Assembly: GCA_018340375.1 (NCBI GenBank)
Contig: JAFFJZ010000012.1
Span: 6,572,001 to 6,636,000, forward strand
From: Gonatopus flavifemur
Lineage: Eukaryota; Arthropoda; Insecta; Hymenoptera; Dryinidae
Direction: 5' to 3'
Length of the DNA stretch: 64,000 nt
The position numbers and the translations under genes are program-made. Below the pieces are notes generated by a model, which was given only the letters and a program-made list of their open reading frames with translations, was not told the origin of the DNA and made no database searches. Positions 26,102 to 36,780 of this stretch are shown piece by piece (positions within the stretch are counted from its first letter, which is position 1; the number at the start of each line of letters is the position of its first letter).

Positions 26102-26589
26102 CACTGCAAAAACTGATATCTTACTCCAAGATACTTTTGTAGTGACTTTTAAAACATTTCAAAATGTTACTGTAATCATATTCAAAACACAAAACTACGT
26201 TTTCATTCAAATCATGACGTGTTTGATTGGCAAACAAAAATGTTTGAAAGCTGTATGTAGGAACATAACCTCGAATTACTATCACGTCAACGTCAAAGTG
26301 AAGAACAGGAACAATGTATACAAAATGTATATTGTGCCATTTTGAAACAAAACTAAACGAGATTCTATCCAACTGTATGATGAAAAATCATCAATTCAAT
26401 CCATTTTTTCAAGTTAAATGTCATAAATCACACTTCTATGATCTGCTTTGAAAACAAACATATATAAACATCAGTGTCGCGAAATAAGATACAGATGTTT
26501 CCAGTTAAAACAGTAAAGTGTTTGATTTGAATTATCAAACACATCATATCGTATTTTGAGACACATCTTCGACGGCAATTTTTGCAGTG
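26102..26589. mobile_element. foldback MITE, CACTGCAAAAA ends, TA duplication
   Basis: Left end CACTGCAAAAACTGATATC, right end GGCAATTTTTGCAGTG, with TA at 26100-26101 and 26590-26591. 488 bp. The subterminal parts contain inverted GATA(C/T) and ATGTGTTTG/CAAACACAT words; the middle is less symmetrical. Confidence 0.8.
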
Positions 26590-26647
26590 TATTGGATTAA
26601 TTTCCAAGTCTAATGATAAAATATTTTCAGGCCTCCTCTCCGCACTA

Positions 26648-27750
26648 CACTGTAAAAAAATTTCACCGGAAAATTCCAGTACATGTACTGGAAGTCATTA
26701 ACCTGTACATGTACCGGAAAATTTCAGCACATTTGTACTGCAAAAATTCAGTGCAAACGTTATGGAATTCCCGCATCAAAACTGGAAATTTTCTGAGCCT
26801 CGGTACTGGAATTTTTCAGTACACGAGCTGGACTTTTCCAGGACATGTACTGGAAAATTAATGCTGAAAATATCCATGAAAATTGAAAAAAAATTGCTCA
26901 CGCAAAGTGATTTTGCAGGGTCCTTGTGTTCCAAGATGATTGAGAAACTTTTGATCGTTCATTTGGATGGACAGAAACTCATGTCTACCTAACAGGATTT
27001 GAACCCACACTTTTCTACCTGCCTACCAACTGAAACCTAAGACCTAACCGATGAGCTATAGCGCGACATGTTGGAAGGCCAGCTTGGGTTACTACATATG
27101 CTTCATATCTAGAACACAAGAGGATAAGTCTTGGAAAAACCTCATATATCAATTTCATCGGCTACAATTACAATTATTATTCAAAATCTCAATCAGGAAA
27201 TTTTTAATATAAAGACTTGAAATTTTTCCTGCCAGAAATGACGAAGTCCAATAGAAGTGGAAAATTTCAGTGCAACAGTGATTAAATTCCGTTGCATAGC
27301 AACTGGAAAATTCCATCACACGACCTGAAAATTGCAGTTCAAAACCTGTATAATTCAATTGCATAGTAACTGGAAAATTCCATCACAAAACCTGAGAATT
27401 GCAGTTAAAAACCTGTATAATTCCAGTATACCAACGATTAGGTTTTTTTTTCTAAATTCCAAATTTTTTCTCAAGTCCTTTTTGAGGGAATATTTTTTTT
27501 TGGTGCACAAGAACTATAAAATTGTAGTACGAGCCGGTAAAATTTTCGCGAAATCATGGCAAAATTTCAGTACATCATCTCAAACTTGAAAATTCCAGTA
27601 CAATGACTGAATTTTCAGTTATGCTTGGTAAATTTTCAGTAACGTAACAACAAAATCTCTGTACATGTACTGGAATATCCATATTCCAGTACTAGCACTG
27701 GAAATTTCCAGTCCAGTTGCACAGTAAATTTCCAGTTTTTTTTTACAGTG
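26648..27750. mobile_element. 1.1-kb CACTG element, field of CCAGTACATGTACTGG
   Basis: Ends CACTGTAAAAAAATTTC and the inverse TTTTTTTTTACAGTG, with TA on both sides (26646-26647 and 27751-27752). Words such as CCAGTACATGTACTGG, ACTGGAAATTTCCAG and GGAAAATTCCA fill both thirds near the ends. Two copies of a 67-bp unit starting TAGCAACTGGAAAATTCC (27297) and TAGTAACTGGAAAATTCC (27364) lie in the right half. A tRNA-like segment sits in the middle. Confidence 0.8.
26983..27072 (-). ncRNA. tRNA-like segment, possibly a SINE head
   Basis: Read on the minus strand, TATAGCTCATCGGTTAG fits a pol III A box and GGTTCAAATCC fits a B box, spaced as in a tRNA. The presumed acceptor stem pairs poorly and the variable region is long, so it is not a functional tRNA gene. 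It is either a tRNA pseudogene or the head of a tRNA-derived SINE carried inside the 26648-27750 element. No A-tail or duplication was identified. Confidence 0.5.
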
Positions 27751-28138
27751 TAGGCTCTGAGCGATAAGGAGTCATCATTGGAGATGAGTTGTTTTAGGTA
27801 ATTTTTGGCACCTTTTCACCAGGGCACTTGAATGAACTGGCATTAAATAAAAAAATATATGGAAATTTAAGAAGATATATTATATAACATTCCCAATACT
27901 GTCAAATTATCACAAGGATAGGGTGGATGCATTGCAGTTTTACATTCATCGCGGTCAACGAAAAGAGGGTTACCTCGATGTAGTGCTTCGTAAATATATT
28001 CTCATGTTTCATTTTACCATGATACCGCAACGTGATCGGATAAACATGAAGGAAGGAAAGTATCCATAGGGAATATGAGTGGATCTCAATTTGATAAATG
28101 AAATAACGTACATTTCAAATTCAAATAAACGATTCATA

Positions 28139-28341
28139 CACTGAAAAAAAATGTAGTGGAGCCAACCTCGCGGCGAGTTTAAATACGGCGAATCTCGCCA
28201 CGAAGTTGAGTCAACTGAATATTGATTGAATTGACCGAATAAGCATTTACTTCAATCGATATCCAGTTGACTCAACTTCGCGGCGAGAGTCGCCGTATTT
28301 AAACTCGCCGCGAGGTTGGCTCCACTATATTTTTTTCAGTG
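28139..28341. mobile_element. near-perfect GC-rich palindromic MITE
   Basis: Ends CACTGAAAAAAAATGTAGTGG and its inverse ending TTTTTTTCAGTG, flanked by TA. 203 bp. Arms of about 90 bases include GAGCCAACCTCGCGGCGAG, TTTAAATACGGCGA and AAGTTGAGTCAACTG in inverted order with few mismatches. Its GC content is far above the neighbourhood. It is probably a recent insertion. Confidence 0.92.
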
Positions 28342-28361
28342 TAGATTCCGCTATTAATCAG

Positions 28362-28528
28362 AGGGTTGGCCCGAAAAAACCCGACCCGGTTTTACCCACT
28401 GGGTTTTTTCAGATGAAACCCACTTAAAAAAACCCGAAACAATCCTAAAACCCCACAAAATGTCGAAAAAACCCAAAAAACCGCCTGAGTGGGACGGGTT
28501 AAAAAAAACCCAGGTTTTTTCCAACCCT
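28362..28528. mobile_element. small AGGGTTGG MITE
   Basis: Ends AGGGTTGGCCCGAAAAAACC and GGTTTTTTCCAACCCT. The interior is a run of AAAAAACCCG / ACCCACTGGGTTTTTT variants. The ends resemble CAGGGTTGG-type hAT MITEs, but no clean 8-bp duplication was found. Confidence 0.6.
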
Positions 28529-29074
28529 GAGTGATCATGATATGATATAAAGTATGATGAATAAACAAATAAGCGCCACGTGGTTGGTCTAGTATAATTT
28601 CAATTCAGGTCATACAACGTTGCGTGAACAAGCATCCGTATAGAACACAGCAGAATTTCTACGTAGAAAGGGTCGCAAAGCCTTATCGCGGAAAACAACC
28701 CCTCTTATATCGCGTGCCAAGTATGCTAGCACATGAATCGGATAAAATCTTAAAGACCAACGCCAGTGGCGTCATTGACGTTCTTGTTGTCGTCATCTAT
28801 CTCCAAGGACTTTTCATAACTGCTTATTTAAAGAGCGTGCAATTGTTGCAGGCTGTTGCACGTTCGAAGGACTGCGGATTTCCCGTAATTACCTTTTCCC
28901 TTCAATTTATTTCATCAACGTGTGGTTTTTCACTTTGAGTTGAAGTTCTTTAACCTCCCGCTCAACTATTAATTATCATTTTTCCTGGCAGGAAAACAAC
29001 ATATAAATTGTCTTCTTCTCTCTGGTTAAAAAATCCTTCTATAAACTCTCCACGTTTAATCGGACTGAATGGGA

Positions 29075-29200
29075 CAACGAGAGAAAAAAAAACGCAAAAA
29101 TTATAATCTTTATTAACGGATGATAGAAGATAATCGCTCAACATTAGTTCGATAAATTACTATTTAAATAGTAATTTGCATGGTTTCTTCTCTCTCGGTG
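29075..29200. mobile_element. compact copy of the MITE split by mariner 1
   Basis: CGAGAGAAAAAAAAAC at the left, GGTTTCTTCTCTCTCGGTG at the right. Internal blocks ATAATCTTTATTAACGGATG and CGCTCAACATTAGTTCGATA match 19654-21780 without mariner. Part of the right arm is deleted relative to that copy. Confidence 0.6.
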
Positions 29201-30650
29201 GATTTTCTTCAATCAGAGCTTGTCGCAAATAAAGAGCTGAGTTTGAGGTGCTTTTTTCTCACAAATTTCTAAGCAAGATTTTATTTACATCGACCTTTAG
29301 AGAAGTCTTTTTTGTCCTGAAAACATAGAAATTTTGCAAGTTCGTGACAATGGACAAGAAAGAAAATCTTCCATGGGAAGTCTTGGATAAAACTTTTGGA
29401 ACAACAGTTTTTCCCTTTGAAATATTGAGAAAAATTCCTAACAAGACACGAGAGAGTTTTCACATAAAAATTCTTCCTAACCGCGAAAAATATAGCGTGA
29501 GAAGAGTCGATAAAAACAAGTGAGACCCATTCGCTGTGATCTCTCTGCACATGAATTACTCATTATTCGAACCGTGAATTTCTTCAGACACGCACCATAG
29601 AATGCGACGCCATCTCATTTATACCCCCAGGTGTGTATGAGTCAGACTACGATAGTAGTGGTATAGTATAGTAATAGTGGCAGCGACCAACGGTACAGCC
29701 TGTGACGCGTGAACGTAAAAACACAGAATACAGGTTTACAGCTAATTTCGTATAGGTTTTCCATCGAATAAAACGAGCATTATTATCGTCATTAACATAT
29801 TAAAACCCATTTGAGTCGGAATATTCTTCAGATTGATGATATGCTGCTTTGTGTTCTGGTACCGTGAACATTTTTACATTCCTCGAAGGTCAAAAAATAG
29901 AAATACAGTATTGCGATAAGGTGGGAAAAATAGAATTCATGTGTGTCGTGCGAAACAAAACGAAACCCACTTTGCGGTGTAATCAGAGGATATCAAGAAT
30001 TAGGAGAAAGGAGGGGATTTATGATTCATTCAACGGAAATGACATAATGATACATCCTGAACTGCCGGTTACCAAGTGAAATGGCGATAGTATTATTATT
30101 TTGTGGTATTTTTTATGGTTATTGTACTCCCTCGATGATCATCTTCGTGTACCATTTCATCTGCAAGTTTATGAGAGAGAATTAATTTGTATAAAAGCAT
30201 GTGTACGGTTAAGTATCATATTTTATGAACATTTTTTGAGGAGGAGAAAGAAACGTTTTAGAAATTTGATAGTAGTTTCAAATATCTGGTATAATTGGGC
30301 GTAATATATATGAGATTTTTATGGATCATAAAATATTCCTCTTTGTAACATCAGATTGTAAAATATATTCAAACGTAATTCAGATATTAATAGGTATTAA
30401 GGTTTAAGTTTGTCCCTATATTTGACAGAACAAGATTATATCTATACACGAAGAAAATTATGTAGCACGTAGTAGGTACAAATTAATATATTTATATCGT
30501 AGCCGTGGGATATCTTCTTGTTGTGGATGAAAGAGATATGAATATGCAATATTTTACTAGAACTAGCATGTACGAGACTTATTTTCTCAACAGCATTATA
30601 GTTCAGATCAATGAGATAATGAAATTGATACGAGAGTCGTGAAATGTGAG
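29201..30650. other. intron sequence without recognised feature
   Basis: Short overlapping open frames occur at 29259-29550 on the minus strand and 29849-30304 on the plus strand. None has domain character. No repeat boundary is visible. Confidence 0.35.
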
Positions 30651-31040
30651 TGTTGCGGAACCTCTCGATTTATCAGGAGATCTTCCAATTTCCGCCGCCA
30701 TTTCTCGAAATGTGGTTTTAGTCTGAATTCGAACGATTTGTTAATTATCTGAACAAAATCTACCTTTCTTTTATTCATGCACAAATTACTCGTTCTGCGA
30801 TAGATTTTTTGAGTCTCCTACCCTTTCAGACAATCGCTATTTGGAGCATTAGATGGCGAACGGAGCGAGCGTCTTCGAATTTGAAAACGCGAGCGCCAAT
30901 TGGGTTCTTTAATGGCGAACGAAGCGAGCGTCTCCAAATTTCAACAGTGCGAGAGAAGAGAGCGCCGTTTGTATAATGAATGGCGAGCGGGACGAGCGTC
31001 TTCGAATTTAAAAAGAGCGAGCGAAGCAAGCATTATTTGC
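30651..31040. repeat. GAGCGAAGCGAGCG repeat, three units
   Basis: Begins GTGTTGCGGAACCTCTCG with a small hairpin (CGATTTATCAGGAG). From 30850 three diverged units of the form ATGGCGAACGAAGCGAGCG plus TCTTCGAATTT / TCTCCAAATTT follow, at about 30853, 30912 and 30979. Same family as 10727-11070. GAGCGAAGCGAGC is an imperfect palindrome, so the units can pair with each other. Confidence 0.6.
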
Positions 31041-31683
31041 ACAATCAGTGCACAGAGGAAAGTTTATATCAAAGATTATCACACACAGTATCATACCCGC
31101 AGGACATACCCGATTATGACGATAGGAACTATAACTCTGTATTTTTTTATTACTCCGCAGTTTGACGGTTAATTCCGCTACAATAAAGTAGGGTAAAGGA
31201 AGGTAATTTGGTGACATTCTGTGTTTGATTGTAAATAACTTCTGTAAATGAATGAATAGGAACCTATACCTCATTTAGTATATTGTTCCACACGTTTTCA
31301 ACAATTGTATACAACACCAACGTTTCAGGTTCAATCTGAATCAAAATATCCATAGGTAAATGAATTTGTATTTGAGGTAGGTAAATTGGTGATGATGGAG
31401 GTCATTTGGCGATATAGTGGTAGCTTAATTTGATAATATAGAAAAAACCACTGTTTGGTAATGAATAATTCTCAAAAACCTTGGAATGCGTAAATTTAAA
31501 GCCACCTATGAATATCTTTGCTATTCTTGTCATCGAGTGTAGCAAAACATCCAAATAAGGATCAGTATACAAATTGGTTTCCGTATAGATGAAATTGATT
31601 GATGAACGTTGAATTTATGAACAGTTTATGCAAGATCTCCATTTTCAGTACAACAAATCTCACACGTATATACATCATCATTA
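31041..31683. other. intron sequence with GGTAATTTGGTGA variants
   Basis: AGGTAATTTGGTGACA (about 31200), AGGTAAATTGGTGATG (about 31378) and GGTCATTTGGCGATA (about 31402) are three variants of one short sequence. They suggest an old repeat, but borders are unclear. Confidence 0.3.
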
Positions 31684-32579
31684 CCCATATAGAAATTTAC
31701 AATTGGCGCTAGCATGGTGCAACGTAGATAAAGTATGACCGAGGCTTAGCAACCAAGCATGGCGCAAACCTGGAATGATAACATCATTTTATGATTTACC
31801 TACGTGTTTTTCCAATGAAGTCCAATCATTGATGAAACAATGGCAATGAAATATACCATCATTGGCAAACAATTGGAAATTTTGTTTGTCAATGCTGCGC
31901 CAATGATCAAAGTAAAAAATATTTCACCCAGAAATATATAAAAAGTATGCGCATTTCGCAATTTTTGACATATGTTGTTTGACGTCTTATTGTTTTCCCC
32001 TCATTTGTTTTTGAACAATTCGGCGTCTTTTGTCGGTAAATTTTGCCATGAGAAGTAGACACATTGTATGTTAGCTCAGCGGTAGGAGCCCTCTAGTGTG
32101 AATCATAGTAAAGAGCGATTGACTGGTCTTCCAAAAACTTACTTAATGCTAATATATTCTTCGTATACGCGTTTCACCACTCGCGAGAAACACTTGATCG
32201 GTGACGTAGCAAAACTATTATATAGGTTGCCAATATTGAGCCATGCTATTACCAATGATCGGCGGTACATTGAAAGCTCATTTCTACCGAAACTAGGCCA
32301 AAGTTTGGGGCAATATTGAATCACATTTTGAATGATCCTGGCGTTGAATGGAATCTATCGTTTAGTCAATGTTGGGCCAAGGATGAGCCAAGCTTGGCGC
32401 GATTGTGCCACAATAATAGGCTGACAAACGAAATCCGTCGAACACCGACATCGGTGCGACATTGTATTTATTGTTAATCAACATTGAAGATTTATAGATT
32501 GCCAAGCCTCGTCTGTCAACATTGCGCCAAGCTATATTTTGTTGTCAGCATTGGCGAAGCCCACAAATTTTTGTATGGG
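31684..32579 (+). mobile_element. CCCATA element, copy 1 (TTGGCGC field)
   Basis: Ends CCCATATAGAAATTTAC and TTTTTGTATGGG, flanked by TA. About 896 bp. The interior is a field of TTGGCGC / GCGCCAA words: AATTGGCGCTAGC, CATGGCGCAAAC, TGCGCCAATGA, GGGCCAAGG, GCTTGGCGCG. The inverse copies are 45969-46899 and, in part, 37687-38505. A tRNA-like stretch TTAGCTCAGCGGTAGGAGCC at 32070-32089 has an A-box look but no convincing B box. No transposase found. Confidence 0.85.
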
Positions 32580-32675
32580 TAATCGAAAGAAATTCACCAT
32601 AGTGCTATAGTTCTTGATGATTTAGAGCAATAGTTCCATTCATATTAACGAAAAAATGGATTTTGAACAAATGCA

Positions 32676-33145
32676 ATGCCAAGTTCTACATTGTTATGTT
32701 AGCATTCCAGTAGGGAAAGGTTGAAACCATTGAAATATTTGAGTTCTGGGATGGTGGACACGCGAGAGAGTTCAAAATGAAGAGTTCTAATGATTGAAAG
32801 CGATAGATTAATTTTTTTTCAACGTTTATGCGGATGAAATGCCAAATTCCACCTTGATATGGCAGCATTCCAGCAGGGGAAGGTTTGAACGACCGAAACC
32901 TTTGAGTTCTGGGGTGATAGCTACTCAGGAAAGTTGGAAGTGAGGAGTTCGAATGACTAAAATAAGTAGAATTATTTTTTTCCAATATTTATGCGAATGA
33001 TATGCTAGATTCCATCGAAATCTCTCAGCATTGCGGGAGTAATTTGGAGCGGCGATCGATATTTCCGAGTTCTGGGATGATGTACACGCCGGAAAGGTGT
33101 GAATGCAGAGTTCCAATGTTGAGGAGCAATGCTTCCAATATTGCT
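32676..33145. repeat. 163-bp tandem repeat, about 2.9 diverged copies
   Basis: Unit starts are at 32676, 32839 and 33002, spaced 163 bp. Each unit carries AGCATTCCAG(T/C)AGGG or AGCATTGCGGGAG, then GAGTTCTGGG(A/G)TGAT, then an AGAGTTC(T/C)AATG-type block, then TTTTTTTCAA(C/T)(G/A)TTTATGCG at the junction. Divergence is high, so it is old. Confidence 0.85.
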
Positions 33146-33281
33146 TTCAGGATACAGGAAGCGATGACATCACGCACGATTTGCGAGAAATTTCATGACG
33201 TGAGAAATCAGAATTTTGTTAGAGCACAACAGCTGTCGATGCTTAAGGTCGAAATTTGATTCTGTATCCGCTGGCTTTCTG

Positions 33282-33330
33282 CATGGAAAAAATTAGTGAT
33301 CCAAATTTTCGTTGACTAGTATCCCTGATA
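33282..33330. repeat. left end of the CATGGAAAAAAT foldback MITE
   Basis: GCATGGAAAAAATTAGTGATCC then AAATTTTCGTTGACTAGTAT is nearly identical to the left arm of the complete element at 34111-34384. The rest of the element is absent or replaced by unrelated AGGCACT-rich sequence. Confidence 0.55.
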
Positions 33331-33537
33331 GAAAGTTTCGCCAGTCAATAATGAGGCACTTACGAATTTATCTTTTTTACTCATGAGGCACTAGTGAGGA
33401 AAACTCACAAGGCACTCACTAGAATGTAACACTCCAACCAACTAGATTCTATTTATCAAAACTAGTGAAACAGTCATCATTATCTAACGAAGAACTTATT
33501 AGAAACTAACATGGCACTTGTGAGAATAATTAGGGCA

Positions 33538-33793
33538 CACGGAGAGAAAAAATTTGCTGACGCAGCAAATCGAGGTATTATATATAGAATAGCAACATTT
33601 TTTGCTGACCTAGCTAAAAATTTGCTATAACAGCAATCGTGTTAGCTACGGCAGCAATTTTTTAGCTGTGGCAGCTAACAAGATTGCTGGAACAGCAAAT
33701 AGTTTGCTGTCACAGCCAAAAATTTGCTGCTGTGGCAAAAGGAACCCAGCAAAAGTAGATTCCGCTGCCACAGCGAATTCCTTTTTCTCCGTG
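33538..33793. mobile_element. foldback MITE, TTGCTG/CAGCAA type, short copy
   Basis: Same ends and order of internal words as the insertion in mariner 1 (20404-20772), but lacking about 110 bp of the middle. 256 bp. The right side is followed by TA; the left flank reads CA. Confidence 0.88.
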
Positions 33794-34110
33794 TAAAAAT
33801 AAAAAATTATTAATGAATTTATAATTGATTCAGATATATTCTTAATTTGAACAAATTTGCTTCAACTCGGAGAATTTTGTTTTCTGGTAGAAACATTGTT
33901 TTCTCGCATCAAAAGAACACTGTCTGGAGAGGATTCTATTTTCAGAATAAAGAGACATGTTTTTCAATTTGATTAATTATTTTTTTTAGTGTGCATGCAT
34001 GAAACATTTTTTTACCAGTCGTCCAGAAAAATTAATTAATCCAAATATAAATCCAATAAATATTTGCCGAATCTAATGAATAATATTGATCTAATAAACA
34101 AAACTGCTTA

Positions 34111-34384
34111 CATGGAAAAAATCAGGGATCCAAATTTTCGTTGACTAGTATGTCACTTTTGGACGGAGCACAATTTGAAGAAGAATTCGTACACTGGATT
34201 TTAATAATTCGTTGACTCTTTCCATTATTTCGATGATCGAAATGGAAAGTGAATTCCATTGGTGAAACAATGAACAAAGTCGACGATTTATTCAAATCCA
34301 GTGTACGAATTTTCCTCAAATTTGTGCTCCGTCCAAAAGTGACATACTGGTCAACGAGAATTTGGATCAGCAATTTTTTCCGTG
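34111..34384. mobile_element. foldback MITE, CATGGAAAAAATC end
   Basis: Left arm GATCCAAATTTTCGTTGACT then AGTATGTCACTTTTGGACGG and GAATTCGTACACTGGATTT; the right arm is the inverse, finishing GCAATTTTTTCCGTG. Near-complete symmetry over about 110 bases per arm, 274 bp in all. Confidence 0.85.
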
Positions 34385-34504
34385 TGTCTGTCGGTCTGTC
34401 AGCCTGGCTGCCTAATCGTCAGCTGCCTGGATGACTGATTTCAAGTGGTTTTGACCAGCATTCCACGGAATTCGGGTGGTTGAATGCAGGATCTCATCGA
34501 TCTG

Positions 34505-34775
34505 CACTGTTAGAAATTTCTGATTGAACTTCCAATTACATGTAATGGAAGCAAAAGTTATTCACGTCACTGAAAAATTTATTGAAATTTCAATTGCATT
34601 TGAATGAAATTTCAGTTACGAATATATATATAATTTTATGATATAATATAATATAGCGAAAATTTAAAATTCAGTTACGTGTAAATGAATTCTCATTTCA
34701 ATCACCAAGAATTGGAAATTTCATGTACAAACGTACATGAAAAATATATTAAATTTAAAGACAGTTTTAACAGTG
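34505..34775. mobile_element. foldback MITE 1 in the 31-bp array
   Basis: Ends CACTGTTAGAAATTTCTG and CAGTTTTAACAGTG, flanked by TG on both sides. 271 bp. The interior has ATTTCAATTGCATTTGAATG and similar words, plus an AT-rich core near 34630-34660. Confidence 0.75.
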
Positions 34776-34989
34776 TGGCATCGTACAGGGTTTTGGAAGA
34801 TTCCGAACAGCATTTCACACGAGAGTTTCGATCAGCGTTGCACAGAATTTGGATAGTTCTGACCGGCAATGCACTGATTCTGGATAGTTCTGACCAGCAT
34901 TGTGCAGAATCCGAATAGTTCTGACCAGCATTGCGGAAAATTTGAATAGGTCTCATCAGCATTGCGCGCAATTCGAGCACTTCTGACCA

Positions 34990-35226
34990 CACGGAAAAAA
35001 GAAAATGAAGACATTTACCGTATAGGATGACAACGCGTCGCTTCGAGCCTTTAGATGGAAACTTTTACAAAATATATTGTCAAATAATTTACATCATAAG
35101 AGAAAAATCTATTTATGTCTTATAATGTGAATTATTTGACAATATATTTTGTAGAAATTCCCTTTTAAAGACTTGAAGCGACGCGTTGTCATCCTACACA
35201 GTAAATTTCTCCATTTTTTTTCCGGG
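34990..35226. mobile_element. foldback MITE 2 in the 31-bp array, CA duplication
   Basis: Intact relative of the split element at 17158-19441. Ends CACGGAAAAAAGAAAATG and the inverse, finishing CATTTTTTTTCCGGG. The array reads TCTGACCAGCATTGCG when uninterrupted. Here it reads TCTGAC-CA before and CA-GCATTGCG after, so CA was duplicated. Arms carry GGATGACAACGCGTCGCTTC and its inverse. Confidence 0.92.
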
Positions 35227-35448
35227 CAGCATTGCGTAGAATTCGGACTGTTCTGATCAGCATTTTGCCTCATTCGAGTAGTTCTAATTGAGGGAGTTCT
35301 GATCAGAATTGCACGTAATTCAAATAATTCTGACCAGCATTGCGTGGAATTCGAAGAGTTCTGATCAACATTGCGCGTAATTCGAGTAGTTCTGACCAGC
35401 ATTGCACTGATTCTGAATAGTTCTGACCAGCATTGCATGAAATTTGTG

Positions 35449-35679
35449 CACGGGAAAAACTGTTCAATAGAATTTACCAACGAGGGTGGTAAAATACGGC
35501 ACTATTAGAATTTTTGTTAATATTTACTAGAACTGTAGTCAAATCTACTACTGCGGTAGTAATTTCAACTGCGACCATCGTAGATTTTACTAGAACTCTT
35601 ATAAATATTACGAGAAATTCTAATAGTGCCGTATTTTACTGAACGCGTTAGTAAATCTTATGAAACATTTTTTTCCGTG
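35449..35679. mobile_element. foldback MITE 3 in the 31-bp array
   Basis: Ends CACGGGAAAAACTGTTC and GAAACATTTTTTTCCGTG. Inverted blocks GGTAAAATACGGCACTATTA and TAATAGTGCCGTATTTTACT. 231 bp. Flanks read TG and TA, so the duplication is unclear. Confidence 0.82.
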
Positions 35680-36029
35680 TAGAGTTCTGATCAGCATTGC
35701 GTGGAATTCGAGTAGTTCTGACCAGCACTGCGTGGAATTTGGAGAGTTCTGATCAGCATTCCGGGTAATTCGAGTAGTTCTGACCAGCATTGCACTGATT
35801 CTGAATAGTTCTGATCACCATCCCGCGTAATCTAGTAGTTCTGACCAGCATTGCGTCGAATATGAAGAGTTCTGATGAGCCTTGCGTGGAATACGGAGAG
35901 TTCTGATCAGCATTGCGCTGATTCTGATCAGTTCTGACCACCATACTCTCGAATCGAGGTAGTTCTCATCAGCATTGCTCTGGTTCTGAATAGTTTTGAC
36001 TTGCATTCCGCGGAATTCGAAGAGTTCTG

Positions 36030-36329
36030 CACTCAGAGAAAAAAAGTTGCTGAAACAGCAAACTTCGAAAATTCGCTTTGCTGATATGGCAAAGCTTGTT
36101 GCTGAATTAGCAAAAAATTTGCTATTACAGCGAATATCTTGCTCTTTTAACAAGCGCTTGCCATTCAGCAATCCGGAATTGTAGATATACAGACGGCTAG
36201 AAAATTCTGCTGAATTAGCAAATAACTTGCTAAAATAGCAATATTTTTGCTGTAACAGCAACCGTTTTGCTAATTTAGCAAAGCAGAATTTTCGAAATCG
36301 CTTTTTCAGCAAGAATTTTTCTCTGCGTG
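36030..36329. mobile_element. foldback MITE 4 in the 31-bp array (TAGCAAA field)
   Basis: Ends CACTCAGAGAAAAAAAGTTG and the inverse ending AATTTTTCTCTGCGTG, with TG on each side. The 300-bp interior is a field of TTTGCTG / TAGCAAA / AACAGCAA words. It is related in theme to 20404-20772 and 33538-33793 but not an alignable copy. Confidence 0.82.
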
Positions 36330-36432
36330 TGTATTGCACGTAATTCGAGCGGTTTCCACCAGCATTGCATTGATTCCGCATAGTCCCGAACCGCATTTAC
36401 ACAGAATTCGAATAATTCTCACCAGCATTGCA

Positions 36433-36780
36433 CACTGAGAAAAATGTGTTTCGTAGAACTAGCAATCACAGAATTGTTGGTATTTTATTGTTGGAAATAC
36501 AATAATTTTTGTTCTTATAGCAATACAAGTTGTTTTGTTAACAATAGAATTGTCAATTCAGCAATGTTAACGGTCATATTTTTACGATTTTTATTGTAGG
36601 TTGACATATGACAATACTGAATTGTCACATATCAACCAGCAATAAAATTGCTGAATTGACAATTTTATTGTTAATAAGACAACTATATATTGCTACAAGA
36701 ACAAGAATTATTGTATATTCAACAATAAAATGACAGCAATGCTCTTATTGCTAGTTCTACGAAACACATTTTTTTCAGTG
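36433..36780. mobile_element. foldback MITE 5 in the 31-bp array, CA duplication
   Basis: Ends CACTGAGAAAAATGTGTTTC and GAAACACATTTTTTTCAGTG. The array GCATTGCACTAATTTT is split as GCATTG-CA and CA-CTAATTTT, so CA was duplicated. Arms of about 150 bases, with GTAGAACTAGCAAT and its inverse and many CAATAAAATTG words. 348 bp. Confidence 0.92.

Noticed and set aside
32070..32100. TTAGCTCAGCGGTAGGAGCC as a tRNA gene
   Set aside because: A-box-like only; no B box or acceptor stem, and it is part of the CCCATA element.
35109..36396. Long minus-strand frames with Gln/Asn/Ser periodicity
   Set aside because: They are read-through of the 31-bp array and a palindromic MITE; the repetition at the protein level follows the DNA period.
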